Of a DNA stretch of 64,000 bases, positions 8,837-17,106 are shown one piece after another. The stretch spans positions 558,001 through 622,000 of the forward strand of contig NZ_CP020373.1 of the NCBI RefSeq assembly GCF_003957745.1. Reading direction: 5' to 3'. The DNA is from Shewanella khirikhana (GTDB lineage Bacteria > Pseudomonadota > Gammaproteobacteria > Enterobacterales > Shewanellaceae). The position numbers were made by a program, and so were the translations under genes. The stretch's first letter is position 1, and each line of letters opens with the position of its first letter. Below the pieces are notes generated by a model, which worked only from the letters and a program-made list of their open reading frames with translations, was not told the DNA's origin and did not search any database.

Positions 8837-10336
8837 ATGAATAAAGAGATTCTGCTGGTCGCTGAAGCGGTTTCAAATGAAAAAGCCGTTCCGCGTGAAA
8901 AGATTTTTGAGGCGCTGGAAACCGCACTGGCCACGGCTACCAAGAAAAAGTACGAAGGTGATATCGACGTTCGTGTGGCTATCGATCGCAAGACCGGTGA
9001 CTACGAAACGTTCCGCCGCTGGATGGTGGTAGAGGATAACGGCGAAGCGCTGGAAAACCCTTACCGCGAAATTACCCTCGAAGCCGCTCGCTATGAAGAT
9101 CCTGAAATTCAGGTTGGCGAGTTTATCGAGGACGAAATTGAGTCCGTGGTATTCGACCGTATCACCACCCAAACTGCCAAGCAGGTTATCGTGCAGAAAG
9201 TGCGCGAAGCCGAACGTGCTCAGGTAGTTGAACAGTTTTACGATAAAGAAGGCGAGATCATCACAGGTGTGGTTAAAAAGTCCAACCGTGACAGCGTGAT
9301 CGTTGACCTTGGCAACAACGCCGATGGCGTGCTGTACAAGGAAGACCTGATTGCCCGTGAATCTTTCCGCCCAGGCGACCGCGTTCGTGCCCTGCTGTAT
9401 GCAGTACGCCCTGAGGCCCGTGGCGCTCAGTTGTATCTGACCCGCACCAAGCCGGAAATGCTGATTGAGCTGTTCCGTGTTGAAGTGCCAGAAATTGCTG
9501 ACGAAATGATTGAGGTTATGGGTGCAGCCCGTGACCCAGGTAGTCGCGCCAAGATTGCCGTGAAGTCCAACGACCGCCGCATCGATCCTATCGGTGCCTG
9601 TGTCGGTATGCGTGGTGCCCGTGTGCAAGCCGTCTCTAACGAGCTCGGTGGTGAGCGCGTGGATATCGTGCTGTGGGACGACAACCCAGCCCAGTTCGTG
9701 ATCAACGCCATGGCCCCTGCCGATGTGGCTTCTATCATCGTTGATGAAGACAACCACTCGATGGACATCGCGGTTGAAGCGGACTCTCTGGCCCAGGCCA
9801 TCGGCCGCAATGGTCAGAACGTGCGTCTGGCAACTCAGCTGACCGGTTGGGTACTGAACGTAATGACAGTGGAAGACATGAACGCCAAGCACCAGGCCGA
9901 AAGCGCCAAGGTGGTTACCCTGTTCATGGAGTCACTGGACGTAGATGAAGATTTTGCTCAGGTGCTGGCCGATGAAGGCTTCACCTCACTGGAAGAAGTG
10001 GCTTACGTACCCGTAGCTGAACTGCTGGCCATCGACGGCTTTGACGACGACATCGTTGAAGCGCTGCGCGAGCGTGCCAAAGCAGCTATCTCTACCCGTG
10101 CGTTGGCCTCGGAAGAAGCCCTGGACGGCGCTGAGCCGAGCGAAGAGCTGCTGAATCTTGACGGTATGGAGCGTCACCTGGCGTTTGTACTGGCCAGCCG
10201 TGGCGTTGTCACTCTGGAAGATTTGGCCGAACAAGGCATTGATGATTTGATCGAAATAGAAGAATTGACAGAAGAAAAAGCCGGCGCGCTGATCATGGCT
10301 GCCCGTAACATCTGTTGGTTTGGCGAAGAGTCTTAA
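8837..10336 (+). CDS. nusA: Transcription termination/antitermination factor NusA
   Basis: 499 residues. Binds RNA polymerase and modulates pausing, termination and antitermination. Order of domains: N-terminal polymerase-binding domain (1-130), S1 domain with GVVKKSNRDSVIVDLG (about 135-200), KH1 and KH2 regions with DPIGACVGMRGARV and AIGRNGQNVRLA, then two acidic repeats at the C terminus, as in E. coli. A GAGG ribosome site precedes the ATG. infB follows after 24 bases. Confidence 0.97.
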   Translation: MNKEILLVAEAVSNEKAVPREKIFEALETALATATKKKYEGDIDVRVAIDRKTGDYETFRRWMVVEDNGEALENPYREITLEAARYEDPEIQVGEFIEDEIESVVFDRITTQTAKQVIVQKVREAERAQVVEQFYDKEGEIITGVVKKSNRDSVIVDLGNNADGVLYKEDLIARESFRPGDRVRALLYAVRPEARGAQLYLTRTKPEMLIELFRVEVPEIADEMIEVMGAARDPGSRAKIAVKSNDRRIDPIGACVGMRGARVQAVSNELGGERVDIVLWDDNPAQFVINAMAPADVASIIVDEDNHSMDIAVEADSLAQAIGRNGQNVRLATQLTGWVLNVMTVEDMNAKHQAESAKVVTLFMESLDVDEDFAQVLADEGFTSLEEVAYVPVAELLAIDGFDDDIVEALRERAKAAISTRALASEEALDGAEPSEELLNLDGMERHLAFVLASRGVVTLEDLAEQGIDDLIEIEELTEEKAGALIMAARNICWFGEES

Positions 10337-10360
10337 GTCGATCAACAGGGGAGGTAACTA

Positions 10361-13003
10361 ATGACGGAAATGACGGTAGAGAAATTAGCCACAGAAGTTG
10401 GCAAATCTGTTGAGCGACTGATTGAACAGTTCGCCCAGGCCGGTATCAAAAAGGCCAAAGCCGACAGTGTGACAGAAACTGAAAAGCAGCAGCTGCTTGA
10501 TTATCTCAAGAAGCAACACGGCGGCGACGCGCAGCCAACCAAGATGACGCTGCAGCGTAAAACTGTGTCTACCCTGAGTGTATCCAGCGGTGGCCAGTCT
10601 AAAGACGTTAAAGTAGAAGTGCGTAAGAAGCGTACTTTCGTGAAGCGTGATGGCAACGAAGCTGCCCTGAAAGCGGAAGAAGAAGCCCGCGCTCAGGCAG
10701 AAGCCGAAGCCGCTGCCAAGGCAAAAGCCGAAGCAGAGGCTGCTGCCAAAGCAAAAGCCGAAGCTGACGCCAAGGCCAAAGCCGAAGCCGCTGCCAAGGC
10801 AAAAGCCAAGGCAGAAGCTGATGCCAAGGCTGCTTCCAAAGATCCGGCCAAACAGGCTGAGACCGAAGAAGCTCGCGCCGAAGCTGCCCGCCTGAAAGCG
10901 CAGCAGGAAGAAACTGCTAAGCGTAAGGCCGACGAAGAAGCTGCCGCTGCCAAAGAAAAGGCGCGTGCACTGGCTGAAGAAAACGAAAGCCGTTGGGCCG
11001 AAGAAGAGCGTCGTCGCATCGAGGCCGAGCGTTTTGGCGATCACCATGTGACCACCTCTAAAGTGGCCCGTGCCGCCGAAGACACCGCCGATCAGGACGA
11101 AGAGAAGCGTGGCCGTCGCAACCGCAACAAGACTCAGACCAAGAGTAAGCGTGGTGGTAAAGATGCCCGTGAAGGTCGTGAGAAGCACATGCGTCACAAG
11201 AACACGCCTGAGTCCATGGCACACGGCTTTAACAAGCCTGTGGCTGCTGTGAACCGTGAAGTGCGTGTTGGTGAAACCGTTACTGTAGCCGAGCTGGCGC
11301 AGAAGATGGCCGTGAAAGCTACCGAAATCATCAAGCAGATGATGAAGATGGGCTCCATGGTTACCATCAACCAGGTGCTGGATCAGGAAACTGCTCAGCT
11401 GGTTGCCGAGGAGATGGGCCACAAGGTGGTACTGCTGCGTGAAAACGAGCTGGAGCATCAGGTACTGGCCGACCGTGACGATGATGAGAAGCTGGAGCCA
11501 CGCGCCCCGGTAGTAACCATCATGGGTCACGTTGACCACGGTAAGACCTCGCTGCTGGATTATATCCGCCGTGCCAAGGTTGCCGCCGGTGAAGCAGGTG
11601 GTATTACCCAGCATATCGGTGCATACCACGTAGAAACCGATAACGGCATGATCACCTTCTTGGATACCCCAGGTCACGCCGCGTTTACCGCAATGCGTGC
11701 ACGTGGTGCCAAGGCAACTGACATCGTAATTCTGGTAGTGGCCGCCGATGACGGCGTAATGCCACAGACCATCGAAGCTATCCAGCACGCCAAGGCCGGT
11801 AACGTGCCTTTGATTGTGGCTGTGAACAAGATGGATAAGCCAGAAGCCGATCCGGATCGCGTGAAGAGCGAGCTGGCCCAGCACGCCGTTATGTCGGAAG
11901 ACTGGGGTGGCGACAACATGTTCGTTCACGTATCTGCCAAAGCGGGTACCGGTGTTGACGAACTGCTCGAAGCCATTCTGCTGCAGGCCGAAGTGCTGGA
12001 ACTCAAGGCTCGCCGCGAAGGTATGGCCGCCGGTGTGGTTATCGAATCTCAGCTCGACAAGGGCCGTGGTCCGGTAGCAACCGTTCTGGTTCAGGAAGGT
12101 ACACTGCGTCAGGGCGACATCGTTCTGTGTGGTCTCGAGTACGGTAAAATCCGTGCCATGAAAGACGAGAACGGCAAGCCAATTCAGGAAGCCGGTCCTT
12201 CTATTCCAGTAGAGATCCTGGGTCTGTCTGGCGTACCTTCAGCCGGTGATGAAGCCACTGTAGTGCGTGACGAGCGTAAAGCCCGTGAAGTTGCCCTGTA
12301 TCGTCAAGGCAAGTTCCGTGAAGTTAAGCTGGCACGTCAGCAGAAGGCCAAGCTGGAGAACATGTTCGCCAACATGACCGAAGGCGAAGTACAGGAACTG
12401 AACGTGGTACTGAAGGCCGACGTACAGGGTTCTCTGGAAGCCATTTCCGACTCGCTGCGTAAGCTGTCTACCGACGAAGTGAAGGTCAATATCATTGCTT
12501 CCGGTGTGGGTGCGCTGACCGAAACCGACGCCACTCTGGCTGCGGCCTCGAACGCCATCATGGTTGGCTTTAACGTGCGTGCCGATGCTCAGGCCCGTAA
12601 GACCATCGAATCTGAAGCCGTTGATCTGCGCTACTACAGCGTGATCTACGACCTGATTGACGAAGTGAAGTCTGCCATGAGCGGCATGCTGTCACCTGAG
12701 TTCAAGCAGCAGATCATCGGTCTGGCCGAAGTGCGCGATGTGTTCAAGTCGCCTAAACTGGGTGCAATCGCCGGTTGTATGGTCACCGAGGGTGTTGTGA
12801 AGCGCAGCGCGCCAATCCGTGTACTGCGTGACAACGTGGTTATCTACGAAGGTGAGCTCGAGTCTCTGCGCCGCTTTAAGGACGACGTTAACGAAGTCCG
12901 CAACGGCATGGAGTGTGGTATCGGGGTGAAGAACTACAACGATGTTCGCGTAGGCGACCAAATCGAAGTGTTCGAAACCATCGAAGTCGCACGGACACTC
13001 TAA
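10361..13003 (+). CDS. infB: Translation initiation factor IF-2
   Basis: 880-residue GTPase that places fMet-tRNA on the 30S subunit. It starts with the IF2_N fold (VEKLATEVGKSVERLIEQF), then a long charged linker. Residues about 105-170 are an Ala/Lys/Glu tandem region of AEAAAKAK-type units, which is low complexity and expected to be helical or extended. The G domain starts with GHVDHGKT at 389-396, then DTPGHAAF and NKMDKPEAD. Domains III and IV follow, with the C-terminal fMet-tRNA-binding part. GGGGAGG lies 6 bases before the ATG. Shorter IF-2 forms from internal starts are known in E. coli; I did not identify a specific internal start here. Confidence 0.97.
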   Translation: MTEMTVEKLATEVGKSVERLIEQFAQAGIKKAKADSVTETEKQQLLDYLKKQHGGDAQPTKMTLQRKTVSTLSVSSGGQSKDVKVEVRKKRTFVKRDGNEAALKAEEEARAQAEAEAAAKAKAEAEAAAKAKAEADAKAKAEAAAKAKAKAEADAKAASKDPAKQAETEEARAEAARLKAQQEETAKRKADEEAAAAKEKARALAEENESRWAEEERRRIEAERFGDHHVTTSKVARAAEDTADQDEEKRGRRNRNKTQTKSKRGGKDAREGREKHMRHKNTPESMAHGFNKPVAAVNREVRVGETVTVAELAQKMAVKATEIIKQMMKMGSMVTINQVLDQETAQLVAEEMGHKVVLLRENELEHQVLADRDDDEKLEPRAPVVTIMGHVDHGKTSLLDYIRRAKVAAGEAGGITQHIGAYHVETDNGMITFLDTPGHAAFTAMRARGAKATDIVILVVAADDGVMPQTIEAIQHAKAGNVPLIVAVNKMDKPEADPDRVKSELAQHAVMSEDWGGDNMFVHVSAKAGTGVDELLEAILLQAEVLELKARREGMAAGVVIESQLDKGRGPVATVLVQEGTLRQGDIVLCGLEYGKIRAMKDENGKPIQEAGPSIPVEILGLSGVPSAGDEATVVRDERKAREVALYRQGKFREVKLARQQKAKLENMFANMTEGEVQELNVVLKADVQGSLEAISDSLRKLSTDEVKVNIIASGVGALTETDATLAAASNAIMVGFNVRADAQARKTIESEAVDLRYYSVIYDLIDEVKSAMSGMLSPEFKQQIIGLAEVRDVFKSPKLGAIAGCMVTEGVVKRSAPIRVLRDNVVIYEGELESLRRFKDDVNEVRNGMECGIGVKNYNDVRVGDQIEVFETIEVARTL

Positions 13004-13010
13004 CAACCAA

Positions 13011-13032
13011 AAGGGCGGCTTAGGCCGCCCTT
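13011..13032 (+). terminator. Intra-operon hairpin between infB and rbfA
   Basis: A 9-bp stem AAGGGCGGC/GCCGCCCTT with loop TTAG. The T-run after it is poor (GTTGATTTT), so it is more likely a partial terminator or mRNA-processing/stability hairpin than a full stop. Confidence 0.5.
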
Positions 13033-13055
13033 GTTGATTTTACGGTAATAACATC

Positions 13056-13469
13056 ATGGCAAGAGAATTTAGTCGTACCCGCCGCATCGGCCAGCAGCTG
13101 CAACAGGAGCTGGCAATGGTGCTGCAGCGGGATATGAAAGATCCCCGTATCGGCATGGTGACAGTGAATGATGTGGACGTGTCCCGCGATCTGAGCCACG
13201 CCAAGGTTTATGTCACCTTCTTCGAAGAAGATCCAAAAATTATTGAGGACAAGCTGGCTGCCCTTAACGCCGCTGCGCCCTTCGCTCGTACCCTGGTTGC
13301 TGGCCGCATGAAGCTGCGGGTGATGCCTGAACTGCGCTTTATCTACGACGCCTCTTTGGTGGAAGGTATGCGCATGTCCAACCTGGTTAGCCAGGTGATC
13401 CGCAATGACGAAGCCAAAAAAGGCCACGCCGACGAAGAAGGCGAGGCTACCGAGGGCGGAGAAAACTGA
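13056..13469 (+). CDS. rbfA: 30S ribosome-binding factor RbfA
   Basis: 137 residues. Cold-shock assembly factor that binds immature 30S near helix 1 of 16S rRNA. KH-like fold with REFSRTRRIGQQLQQELA, DPRIGMVTVNDVDVSRDLSHAKVYV and MKLRVMPELRFIYD. The tail after about residue 118 is Asp/Glu/Gly-rich and variable. Its TGA shares an A with the truB ATG (TGATG), which indicates translational coupling. Confidence 0.95.
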   Translation: MAREFSRTRRIGQQLQQELAMVLQRDMKDPRIGMVTVNDVDVSRDLSHAKVYVTFFEEDPKIIEDKLAALNAAAPFARTLVAGRMKLRVMPELRFIYDASLVEGMRMSNLVSQVIRNDEAKKGHADEEGEATEGGEN

Positions 13470-14416
13470 TGGCAAGACGCACCAAGGGCCGCAATATCGA
13501 CGGCATAGTGCTGCTCGATAAACCCACTGGCATGAGTTCCAACCATGCATTGCAGCGGGTGAAGCGGCTTTACAATGCGGCCAAAGCCGGCCACACAGGT
13601 GCGCTCGATCCGCTGGCAACTGGCATGCTGCCAGTGTGTCTGGGCGAGGCAACCAAGTTTTCATCGCATCTCTTGGATGCCGATAAGCGTTATCTGGTAA
13701 CCGCCAAACTGGGTGAGCGTACCGATACCAGTGATTCCGACGGCGAAGTGGTCAGCACCCGACCGCTGAACTTTACCCAGGACGCACTGGATGCGGCGCT
13801 GGACAGTTTCCGCGGCGATACCATGCAGGTGCCGTCCATGTTCTCGGCGCTCAAGTATCAGGGCCAGCCCCTGTACAAATATGCCCGCGAAGGTAAGGAA
13901 GTGCCCCGCGAAGCACGGCCAATCACTGTGTTCGAGCTTAACTTTATCAAGCTTGAAGGCGATGAGCTGACGCTGGATATCCACTGCTCCAAGGGAACTT
14001 ACATCCGTACCATCATCGATGACCTCGGTGAAAAACTTGGCTGTGGTGCTCACGTCATTATGCTGCGCCGCACTGCCGTGGCGGCCTACCCCTATGAGCG
14101 TATGGTCACCATCGAAGAGTTGGAAGCGCTGGTAGCACAGGCCGAAGAGCAGGGCGTCGAGTCCAAGACTCTGCTCGACCAACTGCTGCTGCCGATGGAC
14201 ACCGCGGTGGCCGACTTGCCCGAAGTGAACATTCCCGATGCGGTGGCGCCTTATCTGATGAATGGTAATCCGGTTCGGGTTGCTGGCATCAGCGGCGATT
14301 CGCTGATGCGGATCACCCTCGGTGAAGCCAGACGCTTCGTTGGCATCGGCAAGATGAACGACGATGGTCAATTGGCGCCCAAGCGCTTGGTTGTCTTCAC
14401 AAACGACAACGATTAA
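13469..14416 (+). CDS. truB: tRNA pseudouridine(55) synthase TruB
   Basis: 315 residues. Makes pseudouridine at position 55 in the T-loop of tRNAs. Catalytic Asp47 lies in GHTGALDPLATGMLP. KYLVTAKLG-like and SKGTYIRTIIDDLG motifs and a C-terminal PUA-like region are present. The ATG overlaps the rbfA stop by one base. Last gene of the nusA operon before the separate rpsO promoter. Confidence 0.96.
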   Translation: MARRTKGRNIDGIVLLDKPTGMSSNHALQRVKRLYNAAKAGHTGALDPLATGMLPVCLGEATKFSSHLLDADKRYLVTAKLGERTDTSDSDGEVVSTRPLNFTQDALDAALDSFRGDTMQVPSMFSALKYQGQPLYKYAREGKEVPREARPITVFELNFIKLEGDELTLDIHCSKGTYIRTIIDDLGEKLGCGAHVIMLRRTAVAAYPYERMVTIEELEALVAQAEEQGVESKTLLDQLLLPMDTAVADLPEVNIPDAVAPYLMNGNPVRVAGISGDSLMRITLGEARRFVGIGKMNDDGQLAPKRLVVFTNDND

Positions 14417-14421
14417 AGCGG

Positions 14422-14450
14422 TTGCGGCCAAGGTTGAATGCGGCTAAAAT
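14422..14450 (+). promoter_or_regulatory. Sigma-70 type promoter for rpsO
   Basis: TTGCGG (14422-14427), a 17-bp spacer and TAAAAT (14445-14450). It begins 5 bases after the truB stop. The start point would fall near 14457, giving a leader of about 58 bases. Confidence 0.65.
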
Positions 14451-14514
14451 AGCGCGTCTTCTCGGCTGAGTTAGTGATCGGCTGAGACAATTTACTGATA
14501 TTTTGGAGATATTC

Positions 14515-14784
14515 ATGTCACTAAGTACTGAAGCTAAAGCAAAAATCCTGGCTGAGTTTGGCCGTGGTGAAAACGACACTGGTTCTACTGAAGTTCAGGT
14601 AGCTCTGCTGACTGCTCAGATCAACCACCTGCAGGGTCACTTCAAGACTCACATCCACGATCATCACTCACGTCGTGGTCTGCTGCGTATGGTTAGCTCT
14701 CGTCGTAAGCTGCTGTCTTACCTGCAGCGTACCGATGCTCAGCGTTACACTGCGCTGATCCAAAAGCTGGGTCTGCGTCGCTAA
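14515..14784 (+). CDS. rpsO: 30S ribosomal protein S15
   Basis: 89 residues, exactly the E. coli length. Binds 16S rRNA helices 20-22 early in 30S assembly. MSLSTEAKAKILAEFGR, GSTEVQVALLTAQINHL and HHSRRGLLRMVSSRRKLLSYL are the family landmarks. The ATG at 14515 follows TTGGAGAT. A strong terminator follows. In E. coli pnp is the next gene and is co-transcribed; here an opposing gene separates the two. Confidence 0.98.
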   Translation: MSLSTEAKAKILAEFGRGENDTGSTEVQVALLTAQINHLQGHFKTHIHDHHSRRGLLRMVSSRRKLLSYLQRTDAQRYTALIQKLGLRR

Positions 14785-14803
14785 TCAGCACCGCAGATAC
14801 AGG

Positions 14804-14830
14804 AAAAAGGAGGCTTATGCCTCCTTTTTT
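14804..14830 (+). terminator. Rho-independent terminator after rpsO
   Basis: An 11-bp stem (AAAAAGGAGGC/GCCTCCTTTTT) with loop TTAT and a T-run. Confidence 0.9.
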
Positions 14831-14876
14831 CATGCCTGTTTTTCAGGCTTGTGGGTGCTTGATGACCTAATCAGTA

Positions 14877-16919
14877 TCAGCCACTCAAATCATGGACGCT
14901 GGCGGTACTGCTTTGGAAATACTTCTGTTCAAACTCTTCCACCGGCAGCGGCGGGCTGAAATAAAAGCCCTGACCCACACCACAACCGGCTTTTCTCAGC
15001 CACTCCAGTTGCAGCTCATTTTCAATCCCTTCAGCCACAATACGCAGATCCAGCTGCTTACCCAGCATCAGAATAGTCGAGGCGATGGCGCTGTCGCTTG
15101 GCAGGTCAGACACGAAGCAGCGGTCGATTTTCATGGTGGTGATGGGCAAGTGGCGCAGGTACGACAGCGACGAATAGCCGGTACCAAAGTCATCCACAGC
15201 AATACCAAAACCCGCATTCTTAAGCTGCTCAAGCTTGCTGATGGCCGCTTCCACATCGCTCATCAATGAGGTTTCGGTGATTTCGATTTCCAGCAGCTCC
15301 GGCTGGATTTGATAGCGCAATGCCATTTGTTTGATGTCGGGCACCAGGCTTGCGTCGGCAAACTGCTGTGATGCGACATTTACCGCAATAGGGATGGCAA
15401 AGTTATATTGCTTTTGCCATTGGCGCAGCGTCTTGCAGCTTTGCTCCAATACCCAGCGGCCGATGGGCACTATGATGCCGGTTTCTTCTGCCACAGGAAT
15501 AAACGACATGGGGCTTATCAGACGGCCATCTTTTTTCCAGCGAATAAGCGCTTCACAGCCCATGAGTTTGCCGGTGGACAGGTCCAGTTTGGGCTGAAAG
15601 TGCAGCAGAAACTCATCGTTTTTCAGGGCATCGTGCAGCGAGGCTTCGGTGCGCAGACGCACGGCCGCGCGCTCGGTCATTTGCTGCTTGAAGAAGGCCC
15701 ATTGGTTCGAGCCGGAGGCCTTGGCGCTGTACATGGCGATATCAGCGTGGCGAATAAGATCTTCGGCGCTGTTACCGTCTTCCGGGTAGAGGGAGATCCC
15801 TACCGATGCGGCCGGGTGGATTGAGTGGTCACCAAGCTGAATTGGGTTATTTAGCTGAAACAGCAGCTTATCAACAAAGTCTGCCGCCATATCGGCGGAG
15901 TTAATTTCATCAGCCAGAATTACGAACTCGTCACCGCCAAGGCGGGCGACTGTGCCTTTATCACCGACAACCCGCTCAAGCAGCCGCGCAATACGTGCAA
16001 GGAACTGATCGCCAAGGGCATGACCAAGGGAGTCGTTTACGTTTTTGAAGCGGTCCAGGTCGATAAACAGCAGTGCGAAGGCACGTCTGTGCACTCTGGC
16101 GCGCTGAATGGTCACGGCAATGGTTTCCAGCAGCAGGGTGCGATTTGGTAGCCCGGTGAGCGGGTCTCTGGTGGCCATCTTGCGCAGCTTGCTTTGGGTT
16201 TGGCCAAATTGCAGCAGAATTTGATTCAGCTTGGTGGTTACCAGCCCGAGCTCGTCGTCCTTGTGGGCATCTGAAATCGGCAGCAGGTTTTCATCGGGGG
16301 ACTCAGGCTCAATCTTGTCGATGGCCTCGCTGATGCGGGCAATGGGCTGAGTCAAAAAGCGGTGGAACACAATCGATAACACCATGGTCAGCAGTAAGGC
16401 CCGCGCCAGAGTGGCGAGGAAGCCGACTTTAAGCTGGCCGAACAGGCTGTTGGCAAGCTCCTGGGTATCGTAAAAAATGGTCAGGGTGCCAATCAGTTGC
16501 TGCTGGCGTGAGCCTTCAAAGTAGAAGGGGCGGTAAAGGGGACGTGAGATTTCGCGCAGGTCACCAAACAGCTCTTCACTGAGATCGCGAAAAAAGTCTG
16601 AATAGGTATTTTTGCTGTTGCTGACTGAGACAAACATGGAACCGTCATCCAGCTCAATCACGGATGCACCCACATGCTCAACTTTGAGCACCCCTTCGAG
16701 GGTTTGGCGGGCGAGGTTGTCATCGAGGGCCCAAACGGCGTTGGCGGCAGGCTGTTCAACCGAATCCAGCAGCTCCTGCTGGTTGGAAGTCAGCGCTTCA
16801 CGGGTGGACATCACCATCAGTGACAGTTCCACAATAAACACGGCAATAGCAAAAAATAGCGCTGAAAAAACAACGAGGTTGGTTTGTTTCCAAGTAAGTG
16901 ACTTAAACCTTATCGCCAT
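14877..16919 (-). CDS. Membrane-bound GGDEF-EAL protein (c-di-GMP turnover)
   Basis: 680 residues. A first membrane segment (about 17-36) and a second (about 165-185) enclose a periplasmic sensor region with no family I recognise, followed by a HAMP-like linker. The GGDEF domain (about 245-405) keeps LGGDEF, so cyclase activity is possible. The EAL domain (about 425-670) keeps CEALIRW, DDFGTGYSS, the metal or base residues in MKIDR, and VAEGIE, so phosphodiesterase activity is likely. The net direction cannot be told from sequence. Start: TTG at 16922 is immediately followed by ATG at 16919, which I prefer. It sits on the opposite strand between rpsO and pnp and is divergent from pnp. Confidence 0.9.
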   Translation of the reverse strand: MAIRFKSLTWKQTNLVVFSALFFAIAVFIVELSLMVMSTREALTSNQQELLDSVEQPAANAVWALDDNLARQTLEGVLKVEHVGASVIELDDGSMFVSVSNSKNTYSDFFRDLSEELFGDLREISRPLYRPFYFEGSRQQQLIGTLTIFYDTQELANSLFGQLKVGFLATLARALLLTMVLSIVFHRFLTQPIARISEAIDKIEPESPDENLLPISDAHKDDELGLVTTKLNQILLQFGQTQSKLRKMATRDPLTGLPNRTLLLETIAVTIQRARVHRRAFALLFIDLDRFKNVNDSLGHALGDQFLARIARLLERVVGDKGTVARLGGDEFVILADEINSADMAADFVDKLLFQLNNPIQLGDHSIHPAASVGISLYPEDGNSAEDLIRHADIAMYSAKASGSNQWAFFKQQMTERAAVRLRTEASLHDALKNDEFLLHFQPKLDLSTGKLMGCEALIRWKKDGRLISPMSFIPVAEETGIIVPIGRWVLEQSCKTLRQWQKQYNFAIPIAVNVASQQFADASLVPDIKQMALRYQIQPELLEIEITETSLMSDVEAAISKLEQLKNAGFGIAVDDFGTGYSSLSYLRHLPITTMKIDRCFVSDLPSDSAIASTILMLGKQLDLRIVAEGIENELQLEWLRKAGCGVGQGFYFSPPLPVEEFEQKYFQSSTASVHDLSG

Positions 16920-17036
16920 CAATCGGGTTCCGGGTCAGGGAGGACATCGACATACTTGGCGCCTGGCGCTCTTTTTTGCCGACCAATAATCCTCACTTTA
17001 GTGAAAAGTTGCAGATTTGTCACCAGAATCCGCTCT

Positions 17037-17065
17037 TTAACTATCTGCTTGACTTGCAGTATACT
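17037..17065 (+). promoter_or_regulatory. Candidate pnp promoter
   Basis: TTAACT (17037-17042), a 17-bp spacer and TATACT (17060-17065). The predicted leader is only about 35 bases, too short for the long RNase III-cleaved hairpin known in the E. coli pnp leader. I see no strong hairpin between here and the start codon. Confidence 0.5.
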
Positions 17066-17106
17066 TACGCGCGTATTTCAAGGTCATTAATTAAGGAATG
17101 GGTCAC

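Noticed and set aside
10385..11929. A 514-codon minus-strand open frame across infB
   Set aside because: It is generated by the Ala/Lys/Glu repeat of infB read backward (Gly/Phe/Leu runs), with no sign of being a gene.
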